Part shown: positions 27,622 through 36,592 of the stretch, piece by piece
Numbering within the stretch: position 1 is the first letter of the stretch
Layout of the letters: the number at the start of each line of letters is the position of its first letter
Assembly (NCBI RefSeq): GCF_014174375.1
Contig: NZ_JABEQE010000001.1
Location: 372,001 to 436,000, forward strand
Length of the DNA stretch: 64,000 bases
Direction: 5' to 3'
Origin: Gluconacetobacter asukensis
Lineage (GTDB): Bacteria; Pseudomonadota; Alphaproteobacteria; Acetobacterales; Acetobacteraceae
Notes under the pieces: generated by a model
Seen by the model: only the letters and a program-made list of their open reading frames with translations
The model's database searches: none
What the model was told of the DNA's origin: nothing
Translations under genes and position numbers: made by a program

Positions 27622-29404
27622 CCCCGGCATGGCCGACGCCCCCCTCACGCCGCCCCGCCTGTGGCGCCTGGTGCGCGACCCCACGCCCGGCCGGCTGGGC
27701 CACGCGCTACGCATGGCGGCCGGCTGCACGACCACGGTTCTGTTGGGCGAAATCTGGCAGATACCCGACCTGGCGGTGCCGGCCCTGGTCACCCTGGCGC
27801 TCTGGCAGAAGGACCGCGTGACCAACGCCGTGGCCGGCGTGGCGGTCAACCTGCTGATCGTCATCCTGCTGGTGCTGATCTACGGGCTGATCGCGCTGAC
27901 GCTGGACCACCCGGTGGCGCTGGTGCTGGTCATCACCCTGCTGTCCTTCGGCTTCTTCTTCCTCGGCTCGGCCAGCAAGCTGAAGCCGGTGGCCTATATG
28001 CTGGGGCTGATCGTGGTCTACGGGCTGGTCGCCATCGATCAGGCCCCGATCGGCGAAATCGTCACCCGCGCGCTGCTCTATACCGACCTGTTCCTGGCCG
28101 TGCCCGGCGCGGTCATGCTGGTGCTGGGCCTGCTCATCTGCCCCTCGCCGCGCCGGATTCTGACCGACGACATCGCCGCCCGCCTGCGCCTCAGCGCCGC
28201 CCTGCTGCGCGGCACCGACGCCGAGGCCCGCGCGCACGCCACCGGCCTGCTGCGCGAAGGCGCCACCGGAATGACGAAGGCCCTGCGCATGGCCGGCCTG
28301 GAACGGCTGTGGCACCCAGCCGACCTCGCCTGCCTGCGCCAGGCGGCCGATTGCGCCGTCGCGGTCCTGGCCCTGGCGGACTCCGAGGCCGCGCACCAGC
28401 ACGACGCACCGCCCCAGGCGCTGATCGACGCGCTGGAGGAAATGGCCGCCATCTTCGCCGACGGCGACTACCCGACCGCCATCGCCGCCCCCGCCACGCC
28501 GCCCGACCGGCCGGCCTGCGCGGCCATGGCCGCTCTGCTGGCGGTCTTCACCACCCCCGACCCGACGTCCGGACAGCAGGACGCGCCGGCGAAAAAGAAA
28601 GGCGGCTTCTTCGCCCCCGATGCCTTCACCAATCCCGTCCATGTCCGCTTCGCGGTAAAGGGCACCGCCGCCGTCATGACCAGCTATCTCCTGTTCCGGC
28701 TGATCGACTGGCCGGGCATCCATACCTGCATCATCACCTGCTTCATCGTCGCCCTGCCGACGATGGGCGAAATGATCGCCAAGCTGACGCTGCGGATCAG
28801 CGGCGCGCTGATCGGCGGCGCCATCGGCATCGCCGCCATCCTCTTCGTCCAGCCGCATCTTCAGGACATCACCGGCTTCCTGATCCTGGTCTTCGCGGTC
28901 TCGCTGCTGGCGGCATGGGTCAAGACCGGCGACGAGCGGATCGCCTATGCCGGGCTCCAGATCGGGCTGGCCTTCTACCTGACCGACCTCAAGGGCTACG
29001 GCCCCACCAGCGACATGGCGACGGCCCGCGACCGCATCGTGGGCATCATGCTGGGCAACGCCATCACCTACGCCATGTTCACCAGCTTCTGGCCCACCAG
29101 CGCCTATGACGGCATCGCCCAGCGCCTGCACGCGGTCGCCGCCCTGCTGCGCCGCCAGCGCACGGCCACCACCAGGCAGGAGCAGGCCGCCTGCGTCGCC
29201 GCCCTGCAATCCGCCGTCTCGCAGGGCGAACGACAGGTGGAATACGCCCTCGCCGAGCCCATCCACATCCGCGCGGAAATGGACCGGATCACCGCCTTCC
29301 AGACCGGCTTCGCCGACGCCAGCCGCCTCGGCGCCGACATGCTCGACGGCACGGCAGCCGACCCCGGCGCCCGCATCGCGGCGCTGGAGGCGCTGGCATC
29401 ATGA
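27602..29404 (+). CDS. FUSC-family inner-membrane exporter (AaeB-like)
   Basis: ATG 27602 overlaps the hlyD end by 20 bases; ATG 27629 is the other candidate. The 600-residue product has two clusters of about five to six membrane helices (residues about 35-175 and 375-500) separated by a soluble region, the fusaric-acid-resistance/AaeB layout. The second cluster follows FFAPDAFTNPVHVRFAVKGTAAVMTSYLLFRLIDWPGIHTCIITC, the diagnostic FUSC motif. Such proteins export aromatic carboxylic acids such as p-hydroxybenzoate or fusaric acid. It overlaps the OMF gene by ATGA. Confidence 0.95.
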   Translation: MAPPVPDPGMADAPLTPPRLWRLVRDPTPGRLGHALRMAAGCTTTVLLGEIWQIPDLAVPALVTLALWQKDRVTNAVAGVAVNLLIVILLVLIYGLIALTLDHPVALVLVITLLSFGFFFLGSASKLKPVAYMLGLIVVYGLVAIDQAPIGEIVTRALLYTDLFLAVPGAVMLVLGLLICPSPRRILTDDIAARLRLSAALLRGTDAEARAHATGLLREGATGMTKALRMAGLERLWHPADLACLRQAADCAVAVLALADSEAAHQHDAPPQALIDALEEMAAIFADGDYPTAIAAPATPPDRPACAAMAALLAVFTTPDPTSGQQDAPAKKKGGFFAPDAFTNPVHVRFAVKGTAAVMTSYLLFRLIDWPGIHTCIITCFIVALPTMGEMIAKLTLRISGALIGGAIGIAAILFVQPHLQDITGFLILVFAVSLLAAWVKTGDERIAYAGLQIGLAFYLTDLKGYGPTSDMATARDRIVGIMLGNAITYAMFTSFWPTSAYDGIAQRLHAVAALLRRQRTATTRQEQAACVAALQSAVSQGERQVEYALAEPIHIRAEMDRITAFQTGFADASRLGADMLDGTAADPGARIAALEALAS

Positions 29405-31008
29405 AAAGCCGCTTCAAAACCGCCGGCACGCCGCGCCGCGCGTCCCTGCCCACACTGGCCGCAACCGCGCTGCTGCTCGCCGGATGCGCCACCGCAGAAC
29501 TGGCCACCGCCCCGCCGCGCCCGGACCGGCCCTGGACCCCGGACGTGACGGCAGCGGGCACCATCGTACCACCCGGCCACGGACAGCGCGGCCTGACGCT
29601 GCCGCCCGGATACACCCTGCCCGCCGACCCGGCGGTGGTAACGCGCGGCGCCTCGCCCGCCCTGCCGGCACAAACAGCGCACCCCTACACGCTGGCGGAC
29701 CTCATCGACGTTGCGCAATCCGCCAATCCCCAAACCCGCCGCGCCTGGAATACCGCGCGCGACGCGGCGCTGGCGGTCGGCATCGCCCGCAGTACCTACC
29801 TGCCGCACCTGACGGCCACCGTGGTCGGCGGCTGGTCGCACAGCCACGGCCAGACATCCGATGCATCGCTGGACACCAACGGCGACGGCACACTGCCACT
29901 GGGCAACGGCCCCGGCACCCGCACGTCCGGCGCCGGCGAGGTGCAGACGCTGGGGCTGGAATGGCTGCTGTTCGATTTCGGCCGGCGCGCGGCCACCATC
30001 GCGGCGGCGCATCAGGCGCAGATCGCCACCAATATCCTGTTCACGGCGGCGCACCAGAAGGTGATCTATGCCGTCACCACCGCCTTCTACACCCACGCCG
30101 CTGCCACTGCCCGCGTGCGCCTCCTGCACACCGCCCTGGACAATGCGCGCCGCGTCCAGGCGGCGGCCGAGGCCCGGCTGCACCAGGGCCAGGGCACGAT
30201 CGTCGACGTCACGCAGGCACGGCAGGCCACGGCGCAAATCGCCCTCCGCCTGGTCCAGGCCGAAGGCGATGACGAAAACACCTATCTGACCCTGCTGGCC
30301 GCCACCGGCGTCTCCGCCGAAACCCGGATCGGGCTGGAAGACGTGTCGGGCCGCCCCCTGACCCAGGACGACGCCCGGCTGAGCGAGGACATGGTCAAGC
30401 GCGCGGTAGCCCGCCGCCCCGACGTACTGGCCGCCTATGCGGCGGCGCGCGCGGCCCACAGCCGCGTCAGCGCGGCACGTGACGCGTTCCTGCCCAGCAT
30501 CTTCATGACCGGCAACGTCTCCTACGCCACCGGCCGCATGAACCTCACCTCGGTGCCCGGCATCGGCAGCGATTCCGCGCCGACGCTGAACCTGTCGGCC
30601 AACCGTTTCAGCAGCCTGGTGCTCGGCGGCATCAGCGTGCCGATCTTCGATGGCGGCCTGCGCGCGGCGGTGGTCAAACAGGCGCAGGACCAGTCGGACA
30701 GCGCCGAGGCCACGCTGCGCGAGACGGTCAACGACGCCATCCAGCAGATCGTGGCGGCGGAAAACGCCCTGCGCACCGGCCTGCACGCCTACGCCGCCGC
30801 AACCACGCTGCGCACGGCCGCCCAGACCAGCTTCGACGCCTCCCTGACCGCCTATCGCAGCGGCACCGGCGCGATCACCCAGACGCAACTGGCGCAGAAC
30901 GGCCTGCTGGACGCCGACATCAGCCGCTCCGACGCCTATTACGCCACATTGATCGCCGCCGCCGGGCTCGCCTTCGGCACAGGCGCATTAGGTGGGGCCG
31001 GGTTGTAA
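29401..31008 (+). CDS. TolC/OprM-family outer-membrane efflux lipoprotein
   Basis: The start ATG overlaps the FUSC stop (ATGA). The 535-residue product has a lipoprotein signal (LAATALLLAGC, Cys about 28) and two OEP repeats: HPYTLADLIDVAQSANPQTRRAWNTARDAALAVGIARSTYLPHL, GLEWLLFDFGRRAATIAAAHQ, then KRAVARRPDVLAAYAAARAAHSRVSAARDAFLPSIF and LTAYRSGTGAITQTQLAQNGLLDA. It is the last gene of the ytcA-hlyD-FUSC-OMF operon and completes a tripartite exporter. Its TAA stop overlaps the first bases of an R1 repeat. Confidence 0.95.
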   Translation: MKSRFKTAGTPRRASLPTLAATALLLAGCATAELATAPPRPDRPWTPDVTAAGTIVPPGHGQRGLTLPPGYTLPADPAVVTRGASPALPAQTAHPYTLADLIDVAQSANPQTRRAWNTARDAALAVGIARSTYLPHLTATVVGGWSHSHGQTSDASLDTNGDGTLPLGNGPGTRTSGAGEVQTLGLEWLLFDFGRRAATIAAAHQAQIATNILFTAAHQKVIYAVTTAFYTHAAATARVRLLHTALDNARRVQAAAEARLHQGQGTIVDVTQARQATAQIALRLVQAEGDDENTYLTLLAATGVSAETRIGLEDVSGRPLTQDDARLSEDMVKRAVARRPDVLAAYAAARAAHSRVSAARDAFLPSIFMTGNVSYATGRMNLTSVPGIGSDSAPTLNLSANRFSSLVLGGISVPIFDGGLRAAVVKQAQDQSDSAEATLRETVNDAIQQIVAAENALRTGLHAYAAATTLRTAAQTSFDASLTAYRSGTGAITQTQLAQNGLLDADISRSDAYYATLIAAAGLAFGTGALGGAGL

Positions 31009-31146
31009 ATGCGCGCTGGCGGCGATCCGACGCGCGTTTCCTGTGCTTCGGTGCTCACTTCCATCAAGGCCGCTCCGCTCCGATGCTCGGAAACACACGC
31101 CGGCCGTGCCGCTGCGCGGCACTCTCGCTCACCAGCCCACATTTCC
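31007..31146. repeat. R1 inverted-repeat element, copy A
   Basis: A 140-bp element bounded by AAATGCGCGCTGG and the inverted CCAGCCCACATTT. Inside, GTGCCGC-TGC-GCGGCAC (31106-31122) forms a strong hairpin. The minus strand encodes MEVSTEAQETRVGSPPAR, the same peptide found at the start of the GGDEF-EAL protein inside copy C. It begins on the stop codon of the OMF gene. Confidence 0.85.
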
Positions 31147-31421
31147 AATCCGGCCCTCCGACCCTGAAGGCCCGCGGGCGCACGCAAACCCACCCAAGAA
31201 TAATCATATAACTAATTGTTATATAATATTTTTCTACGAAATTATTATGGCACTCAGTGCCATTTTTCACAAGGATGTGACCGCGCTCCCGATTGCCGGT
31301 CATCCCCCCATCTATATAACGCGGGATACAGCAACACGGACCAACCCGGTCCTGTTTGATGTCCGGCTCCGTTTCCGGCCGCCTGTCGGATAGGGCCGTC
31401 GCAGTCCAAGGAGTGTCCGCA
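31147..31421. promoter_or_regulatory. AT-rich palindromic leader of the aldehyde dehydrogenase gene
   Basis: No gene. Two inverted repeats stand out: ATATAAC-TAATT-GTTATAT at 31206-31224, with TATAAT at 31222-31227, and ATGGCAC-TCA-GTGCCAT at 31247-31263 followed by TTTT, which can act as a terminator for the upstream operon or as an operator or attenuator for the dehydrogenase. The base composition is much lower in GC than the coding DNA around it. Confidence 0.55.
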
Positions 31422-32924
31422 ATGTCTGTCAACGAACAGCCGCCGTTCAAGGCACGCTACGAGAATTATATCGGTGGAGAGTGGGTGGCCCCGGTCAAGG
31501 GCGCCTACATGTCCAACATCACCCCCGTCGACGGAAGCGTGCTGTGCGAGGTCCCGCAATCCACCGCCGAGGATATCGAACTGGCGCTGGATGCCGCCCA
31601 CAAGGCGTTCAAGGGCTGGGCCCACACCTCCCCCGCCGACCGCTCGCTGATCCTGCTCAAGGCCGCCGACCGGATGGAGCAGAATCTCGACCTGCTGGCC
31701 CGCGCCGAAACCTGGGATAACGGCAAGCCGATCCGCGAGACGCTGAACGCCGACATCCCGCTGGCGATCGACCATTTCCGCTATTTCGCCGGCTGTATCC
31801 GCGCCCAGGAAGGCGCGCTGAGCGAGATCACCGACACCACGATCGCCTATCATTTCCACGAGCCGCTGGGCGTGGTCGGCCAGATCATCCCCTGGAACTT
31901 CCCGCTGCTGATGGGCTCGTGGAAGCTGGCCCCCGCGCTGGCCGCCGGCAATTGCGTGGTCATGAAGCCTGCCGAGACCACCCCCGCCAGCATCCTGGTG
32001 CTGATGGAACTGATCGGCGACCTGTTCCCGCCCGGCACGCTCAACATCGTCAACGGCCTGGGCCGCGATGTCGGCGCCGCCCTGTCCAACAGCAACCGCA
32101 TCGCCAAGATCGCCTTCACCGGCTCCACGCCGACGGGCAAGATGATCGCCCACGCGGCGGCCGAACACCTGATCCCGGCGACGCTGGAACTGGGCGGCAA
32201 GTCGCCGAACATCTTCTTCGCCGACGTCATGGACCATGACGACGATTATCTGGACAAGGCCATCGAGGGCTTCGCCCTGTTCGCGCTGAACCAGGGCCAG
32301 ATCTGCTCCTGCCCCAGCCGCGCGCTGGTGCACGAATCGATCTACGAACGTTTCATCGAGCGCGCCCTTCCCCGCGTAAAGGCGATCAGGCAGGGCAACC
32401 CGCTGGACCCCACCACCATGATGGGCGCCCAGAACTCGCTGATGCAGCAGCAGAAGATCCTGGACTATATCGACATCGGCAGGAACGAGGGCGCGCAGCT
32501 CCTGACCGGCGGCGGCAAGCCCGATCTCGGCGCCGTGCTCCAGGAAGGCTTCTACGTCCAGCCCACCGTCTTCAAGGGCAACAACAAGATGCGGATCTTC
32601 CAGGAAGAGATCTTCGGCCCGGTGCTGGCGGTCACAACCTTCCGCACCGAGGAAGAGGCCCTCGCCATCGCCAATGATACCGAATTCGGCCTCGGTTCGG
32701 GCGTCTGGTCCCGCAACGCGAATACCTGCTACCGTATGGGACGCGGTATGGAAGCTGGACGTGTGTGGATCAACTGCTATCACGTCTATCCGGCTCACGC
32801 CGCCTTCGGCGGCTACAAGAAGTCGGGGATCGGTCGTGAAACGCACAAGATGGTGCTAGAACATTATCAGCAGACCAAGAATCTCCTGGTCAGCTACAGC
32901 GAGAAGAAGCTCGGCTTCTTCTGA
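31422..32924 (+). CDS. NAD-dependent aldehyde dehydrogenase (AldB/ExaC-like)
   Basis: Start ATG 31422 with AAGGAG 8-9 bases upstream gives 500 residues, the family length. Catalytic features: [21 protein letters not shown] (cofactor and catalytic Asn), [23 protein letters not shown] with the general-base Glu, and [19 protein letters not shown] holding the nucleophilic Cys in the double-Cys form typical of acetaldehyde dehydrogenases AldB/Exa[16 protein letters not shown] closes the active site. It oxidises acetaldehyde or similar aldehydes to acids, fitting ethanol or sugar-alcohol metabolism of acetic acid bacteria. It stands alone on its strand, with a palindromic leader. Confidence 0.95.
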   Translation: MSVNEQPPFKARYENYIGGEWVAPVKGAYMSNITPVDGSVLCEVPQSTAEDIELALDAAHKAFKGWAHTSPADRSLILLKAADRMEQNLDLLARAETWDNGKPIRETLNADIPLAIDHFRYFAGCIRAQEGALSEITDTTIAYHFHEPLGVVGQIIPWNFPLLMGSWKLAPALAAGNCVVMKPAETTPASILVLMELIGDLFPPGTLNIVNGLGRDVGAALSNSNRIAKIAFTGSTPTGKMIAHAAAEHLIPATLELGGKSPNIFFADVMDHDDDYLDKAIEGFALFALNQGQICSCPSRALVHESIYERFIERALPRVKAIRQGNPLDPTTMMGAQNSLMQQQKILDYIDIGRNEGAQLLTGGGKPDLGAVLQEGFYVQPTVFKGNNKMRIFQEEIFGPVLAVTTFRTEEEALAIANDTEFGLGSGVWSRNANTCYRMGRGMEAGRVWINCYHVYPAHAAFGGYKKSGIGRETHKMVLEHYQQTKNLLVSYSEKKLGFF

Positions 32925-33031
32925 GACCGCCGCGGGGGCGCAGGACACGGCGCCCCTACCCAACCCGGCAGGGCCCCGGCCCGCGCCGGGCCACCCGTGG
33001 CAACCCCTTGCAGATGGACCCTGAAGACGCG

Positions 33032-34315
33032 ATGGCGACAAAACCGGAAATTCTCATCGTAGGGGGCGGCGTCGCGGGGCTGGCTCTGGCCACCCGGCTG
33101 GGCGACACGCTGGGCCGGCAGGGTCAGGCCCGGATCACGCTGATCGACAAGAGCTTCTCCCATGTCTGGAAGCCCATGCTGCATTGCTTCGCGGCCGGCA
33201 CGGCCCAGAACGAGAATGACCGCATCAGCTTCATGGCGCAGGCCAGCAGCCGCCATTTCGAATTCTGGCCCGGCGAGATCGTGGCGCTGGACCGCGCGAA
33301 CAAGCGCGCCATCCTCGGCCCCTTCCGCTCCGCCGAGGGCGAGGTGGTGCTGGAAAGCCGCACGGTCGAATATGCCGCCCTCGTGCTGGCCATCGGCAGC
33401 CGCGCCAATGATTTCGGCACGCCAGGCGTCGCGGAACATTGCCTGTTCATCGACAATCTGGTCGAAGCCAACGGCTTCAACGAAAAATTCCGCATGGAGC
33501 TGCTGCGCGCCTACGCGGCCGACAAGCCGCTCGACATCGCCATTGTCGGCGGCGGCGCAACCGGCACACAACTCGCGGCCGAACTGCACAAGGCGCTGGA
33601 CCTGGTCGCCCTGCATTCCTTCGGCGCGGCACCCCCGCAGCTCAAGATCACCCTGCTCGAAGCCGGCCCCCGCATTCTCCCCGCCTTCCCCGAAACCGTG
33701 TCCACCGCAGCCCAGCGCCAGCTCGAAAGCATCGGCGTCTCGGTCCGCACCTCCGCCATGGTCTCCGGCGCCGATGCCGAAGGGCTGAGCCTGAAGGACG
33801 GCACGCGCATCCCCGCCACGCTGCGCGTCTGGGCCGCGGGCGTGAAAGCGCCGGACGTCACATCGGCCTTCGACGGACTCTCCCTCAGCCGCTCGGGCCA
33901 GATCCTGGTCCACCCCAACCTGCAATCACAGGATGACGAGCATATCTTCGCCATGGGCGACTGCTCATTCATCTCCTCGGACCCCCTGCCGCCCACGGCG
34001 CAGGTCGCCCGCCAGCAGGCCCACCACCTCGCCCGCCACCTGCCGGCCTGGCTGCGCGACGGACGCACGGTCCCGGCCTGCGTCTTCCGCAACAAGGGCG
34101 CCATCGTGGCGCTGGGCAATTACAATGGCTGGGGCACCCTGCCCGGCGGCACCGTCTTCGGCGGCGGCTTCCTCAACGGCCTCACCGCGCGGCTCGGCCA
34201 CCTGATGCTCTACCGCCAGCACCAGGTGGAACTGTACGGCCTGTTCCGCGGCCTGATGTCCATCCTGGCCGACCGGATCGATGCGTTCGTGCGGCCCTCG
34301 GTCCGGCTAGACTGA
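33032..34315 (+). CDS. NAD(P)/FAD-dependent oxidoreductase, type II NADH dehydrogenase-like
   Basis: ATG 33032 gives 427 residues starting MATKPEILIVGGGVAGLALATRLGD, the FAD-binding Rossmann motif. Upstream in-frame starts (33008, 33014) add a few residues. Further motifs: ALVLAIGSRANDFGTPGV, the second Rossmann DIAIVGGGATGTQLAAELHKAL for NAD(P)H, and IFAMGDCSFIS, the FAD ATG/GD motif. The C-terminal membrane-anchoring region (YNGWGTLPGGTVFGGGFLNGLTARLGHLMLYRQHQVELYG) is as in NDH-2. It feeds electrons from NADH to quinone without pumping protons. It may reoxidise NADH made by the aldehyde dehydrogenase just upstream (107 bases apart). Confidence 0.92.
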   Translation: MATKPEILIVGGGVAGLALATRLGDTLGRQGQARITLIDKSFSHVWKPMLHCFAAGTAQNENDRISFMAQASSRHFEFWPGEIVALDRANKRAILGPFRSAEGEVVLESRTVEYAALVLAIGSRANDFGTPGVAEHCLFIDNLVEANGFNEKFRMELLRAYAADKPLDIAIVGGGATGTQLAAELHKALDLVALHSFGAAPPQLKITLLEAGPRILPAFPETVSTAAQRQLESIGVSVRTSAMVSGADAEGLSLKDGTRIPATLRVWAAGVKAPDVTSAFDGLSLSRSGQILVHPNLQSQDDEHIFAMGDCSFISSDPLPPTAQVARQQAHHLARHLPAWLRDGRTVPACVFRNKGAIVALGNYNGWGTLPGGTVFGGGFLNGLTARLGHLMLYRQHQVELYGLFRGLMSILADRIDAFVRPSVRLD

Positions 34316-34329
34316 CCGAGCCTGACCGT

Positions 34330-34705
34330 AAATGCGCGCTGGCGGCGATCCGACGCGCGTTTCCTGCGCTTCGGTGCTCACGGCCCCAAAGGCCGCTCCG
34401 CTCCGATGCTCAGAAACACACGACGGGCGCGGCCCTTCGGGCCGCTCTCGCTCACCAGCCCACATTTCCGGTCAGGCTCTCCATTCCACCAGCCGCACAA
34501 CGCGCACTGACAGCGATCCGACGCGCGTTTCCTGCGCTTCGGTGCTCACGGCCCCAAAGGCCGCTCCGCTCCGATGCTCAGAAACACACGACGGGCGCGG
34601 CCCTCCGGGCCGCTCTCGCTCGCCAGCCCACATTTCCGGTCAGGCTCTCCATTCCACCAGCCGCACAACGCGCACTGACAGCGACCCGACGCGCGTTTCC
34701 GATCA
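34330..34705. repeat. Tandem array of R1 elements, copies B1, B2 and partial B3
   Basis: About 2.2 tandem units with a 168-bp period (cgatcc/cgaccc landmarks at 34346, 34514, 34682). B1 is 34330-34469, B2 34498-34637, B3 only the first ~40 bases from 34666. B1 and B2 carry the hairpin GCGGCCC-TTC/TCC-GGGCCGC (34429-34445 in B1). The array fills the gap between the flavoprotein stop (34315) and the TetR stop (34703), so it lies between two convergent genes. No gene is present. Confidence 0.9.
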
Positions 34706-35332
34706 GGCCCTTAAAAGCCCCGCCTGCAATGCCAGCACCTTGTGCAGGATCGGCACCAGCGCCGGGCGCCCCTTGAGCCTGATCCATTCATCCAGCGCGG
34801 TGCGAAAGGCCGCGATCCCCGACCGCGCGGCCACGCGCGCCGCCAGCGCCTGATCGGGCGACGGCGGCAGCCGGCTGGCCAGGGCGGCGGCCAGCGCATC
34901 CTCCCACCGCGCATATTTCCGCAGGCTCACCGACAGCAGCGCCGGCGTCCGCTCAATCAGACAGGCGAAGGCGAACGCCTCGGCCCGGTTCTTCGCCATC
35001 TGCGGCACCACGGCTTCCAGCGCCGTGCGGATGATGTCCTGTGGCGTGAAATCCGCCGGGCAGGATTCGACGCTGGCGGTCAGCACATCGGTCATGTTCT
35101 GCGCCCAGGCGGTGACGATATCCGCCTTGGCCGGAAAATACCGGAACAGCGTCCGGCGCGAAATGCCCGCGCTGGCCGCGATCTCGTCGACCGTGGTGGT
35201 GTCGAACCCCTGGGTCGACAGCAGGCGCATCGCCCCTTCGATCAGCGCAGCATGGGTCTCGCTCCGCCGCGCCTCCCGCCGGGACGGCACGGAAGCGGCG
35301 ACACGCAGGGAAGAAACCGGGGGCCGGGACAC
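34703..35332 (-). CDS. TetR-family transcriptional regulator (start uncertain)
   Basis: The helix-turn-helix TETHAALIEGAMRLLSTQGFDTTTVDEIAASAGISRRTLFRYFPAKADIVTAW is clear, followed by a helical ligand domain. The frame has no internal Met before it; GTG 35332 (209 residues) or GTG 35290 are the most likely starts, and the frame remains open further upstream with low-complexity sequence. Its stop codon lies in the edge of the R1 tandem array. The divergent neighbour is a HAD phosphatase 348 bases away; the target is unknown. Confidence 0.87.
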   Translation of the reverse strand: MSRPPVSSLRVAASVPSRREARRSETHAALIEGAMRLLSTQGFDTTTVDEIAASAGISRRTLFRYFPAKADIVTAWAQNMTDVLTASVESCPADFTPQDIIRTALEAVVPQMAKNRAEAFAFACLIERTPALLSVSLRKYARWEDALAAALASRLPPSPDQALAARVAARSGIAAFRTALDEWIRLKGRPALVPILHKVLALQAGLLRA

Positions 35333-35680
35333 GGGCAAGACAGGATCGCTCTCGAACAGGACGGACCGGCGCACCGAACGGATCGGCACACCGAAAAAGG
35401 GGAAACCGGCAGGGTATCGGCCCACAAGACCGCCCCTCCCCGGCCGATGATAGTCGCGAACGGCAAAAGCCTCCACCCTCGCCACCGCACCCCCTCCCGG
35501 CAACGCAGACACACCGGAAAATGGCACTCACCATCCCGCCCCGCATCGCCACGATGCGAATAGACATGAAATTTCGTTTTCAAATCAACGATGTTTACGA
35601 AAAACCCCCATACCGGGTTGCACCGTGCAGCGCCAACGGACGATAATGCGCCGAAAGAAACAGCAGCGAGAGAAAAACGC
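35333..35680. other. Divergent intergenic region, TetR / HAD genes
   Basis: No gene supported. It becomes AT-rich near 35570-35605 and contains TTTCGT and ACGAAA as a widely spaced inverted pair (35572-35577 and 35597-35602), a weak candidate operator. Confidence 0.35.
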
Positions 35681-36385
35681 ATGACGGGATATCCGATCCC
35701 CACCCACCTGAGCCCATCCGCCTTCCAGGCCATCAAGGGCGTGATCTTCGACATGGACGGCCTGCTGCTGGACAGCGAAACCCTGGCGATGGACGCACTG
35801 GCCGAGGCCGGGACCGACCTGGGCTACGACGTGCCGCTCGCCTTCTGCCGCGGCATGATCGGCATGCCCGCCGACACCTGCCGCCAGATGGTGCACGACA
35901 CGTACGGCACCGATTTCCCGCTGGAACGCTTCTTCGCGCTGCAGGAAGAGCATCTCCGCCGCTATGTCGACAGCGACCGCCTGGTGCTGAAAAAGGGCGT
36001 CATCCCCCTGCTGGACCTGCTCGACCGGCTGGGCCTGCCGCGCGCCATCGCCACCTCCTCCAGCCGCTATCGCACCGACCATCATCTGGAACTGGTCGGG
36101 CTCCTGACCCGCTTCGACGCCATCGTGACCCGCGACGACGTCACACGCGGCAAGCCGAATCCCGAACCCTATTTGACGGCAGCGGAAAAAATCGGAATCG
36201 CCCCCGAAGCCTGCCTGGCATTGGAAGATTCCCACAACGGCGCCCGCGCCGCCCACGCCGCCGGCATCCCCGTCATCGTGGTGCCCGATCTCCTGGCCCC
36301 CACCGAAGACATCCGCGAAAAGGCCCTGGCCATCGTCAACGACCTGGACCATGTCCGCCACTGGCTGGAACAGGCCCACGCCTGA
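35681..36385 (+). CDS. HAD-superfamily phosphatase / beta-phosphoglucomutase-like
   Basis: ATG 35681 gives 234 residues. HAD motif I is GVIFDMDGLLLDSE (nucleophile and acid Asp), motif II is IATSSSR, motif III Lys is in DDVTRGKPNPEPYLTAAEKIG and motif IV is ALEDSHNGARAAHAAGIPVIVVPDL. The cap domain is alpha-helical (residues about 25-90). This is the PGMB/phosphoglycolate-phosphatase-like subgroup, which dephosphorylates or isomerises sugar phosphates. The substrate is unassigned. A terminator-like hairpin follows. Confidence 0.92.
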   Translation: MTGYPIPTHLSPSAFQAIKGVIFDMDGLLLDSETLAMDALAEAGTDLGYDVPLAFCRGMIGMPADTCRQMVHDTYGTDFPLERFFALQEEHLRRYVDSDRLVLKKGVIPLLDLLDRLGLPRAIATSSSRYRTDHHLELVGLLTRFDAIVTRDDVTRGKPNPEPYLTAAEKIGIAPEACLALEDSHNGARAAHAAGIPVIVVPDLLAPTEDIREKALAIVNDLDHVRHWLEQAHA

Positions 36386-36394
36386 ACACCGGAC

Positions 36395-36424
36395 AAAAAC
36401 GCGCGCCGGGAGACATCGGCGCGC
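36395..36424 (-). terminator. Hairpin with T-run on minus strand
   Basis: GCGCGCCG and CGGCGCGC (36401-36408, 36417-36424) form a stem with an 8-base loop; on the minus strand five T follow (A-run 36395-36399). It suits termination of the leftward MBL-fold gene that ends at 36593. Confidence 0.6.
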
Positions 36425-36592
36425 ATGTCCCGACACGTTCCCCCAAAGCCGGAGGAAGGGGCAACGCGCCCTTTCCTCCCGCCCACGATGTCCCTCACTT
36501 TAGCGATTACGCATCGCCCGACATGGCTGCTTCCGCCTACTTTCCAGACGACAGATGCAAGCACATGCCTTCCCGACAGCGGACGCCCAATC

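Noticed and set aside
27707-29266. 519-codon minus-strand frame
   Set aside because: Antisense to the FUSC gene; extremely rich in Gly, Gln, Asp and Arg with no domain.
31254-32846. 530-codon minus-strand frame
   Set aside because: Antisense to the aldehyde dehydrogenase, whose catalytic motifs are intact.
34330-34705. CRISPR-like repeat-spacer structure
   Set aside because: The repeated unit is about 140 bp with constant, not variable, linkers; it is a tandem array of one element.
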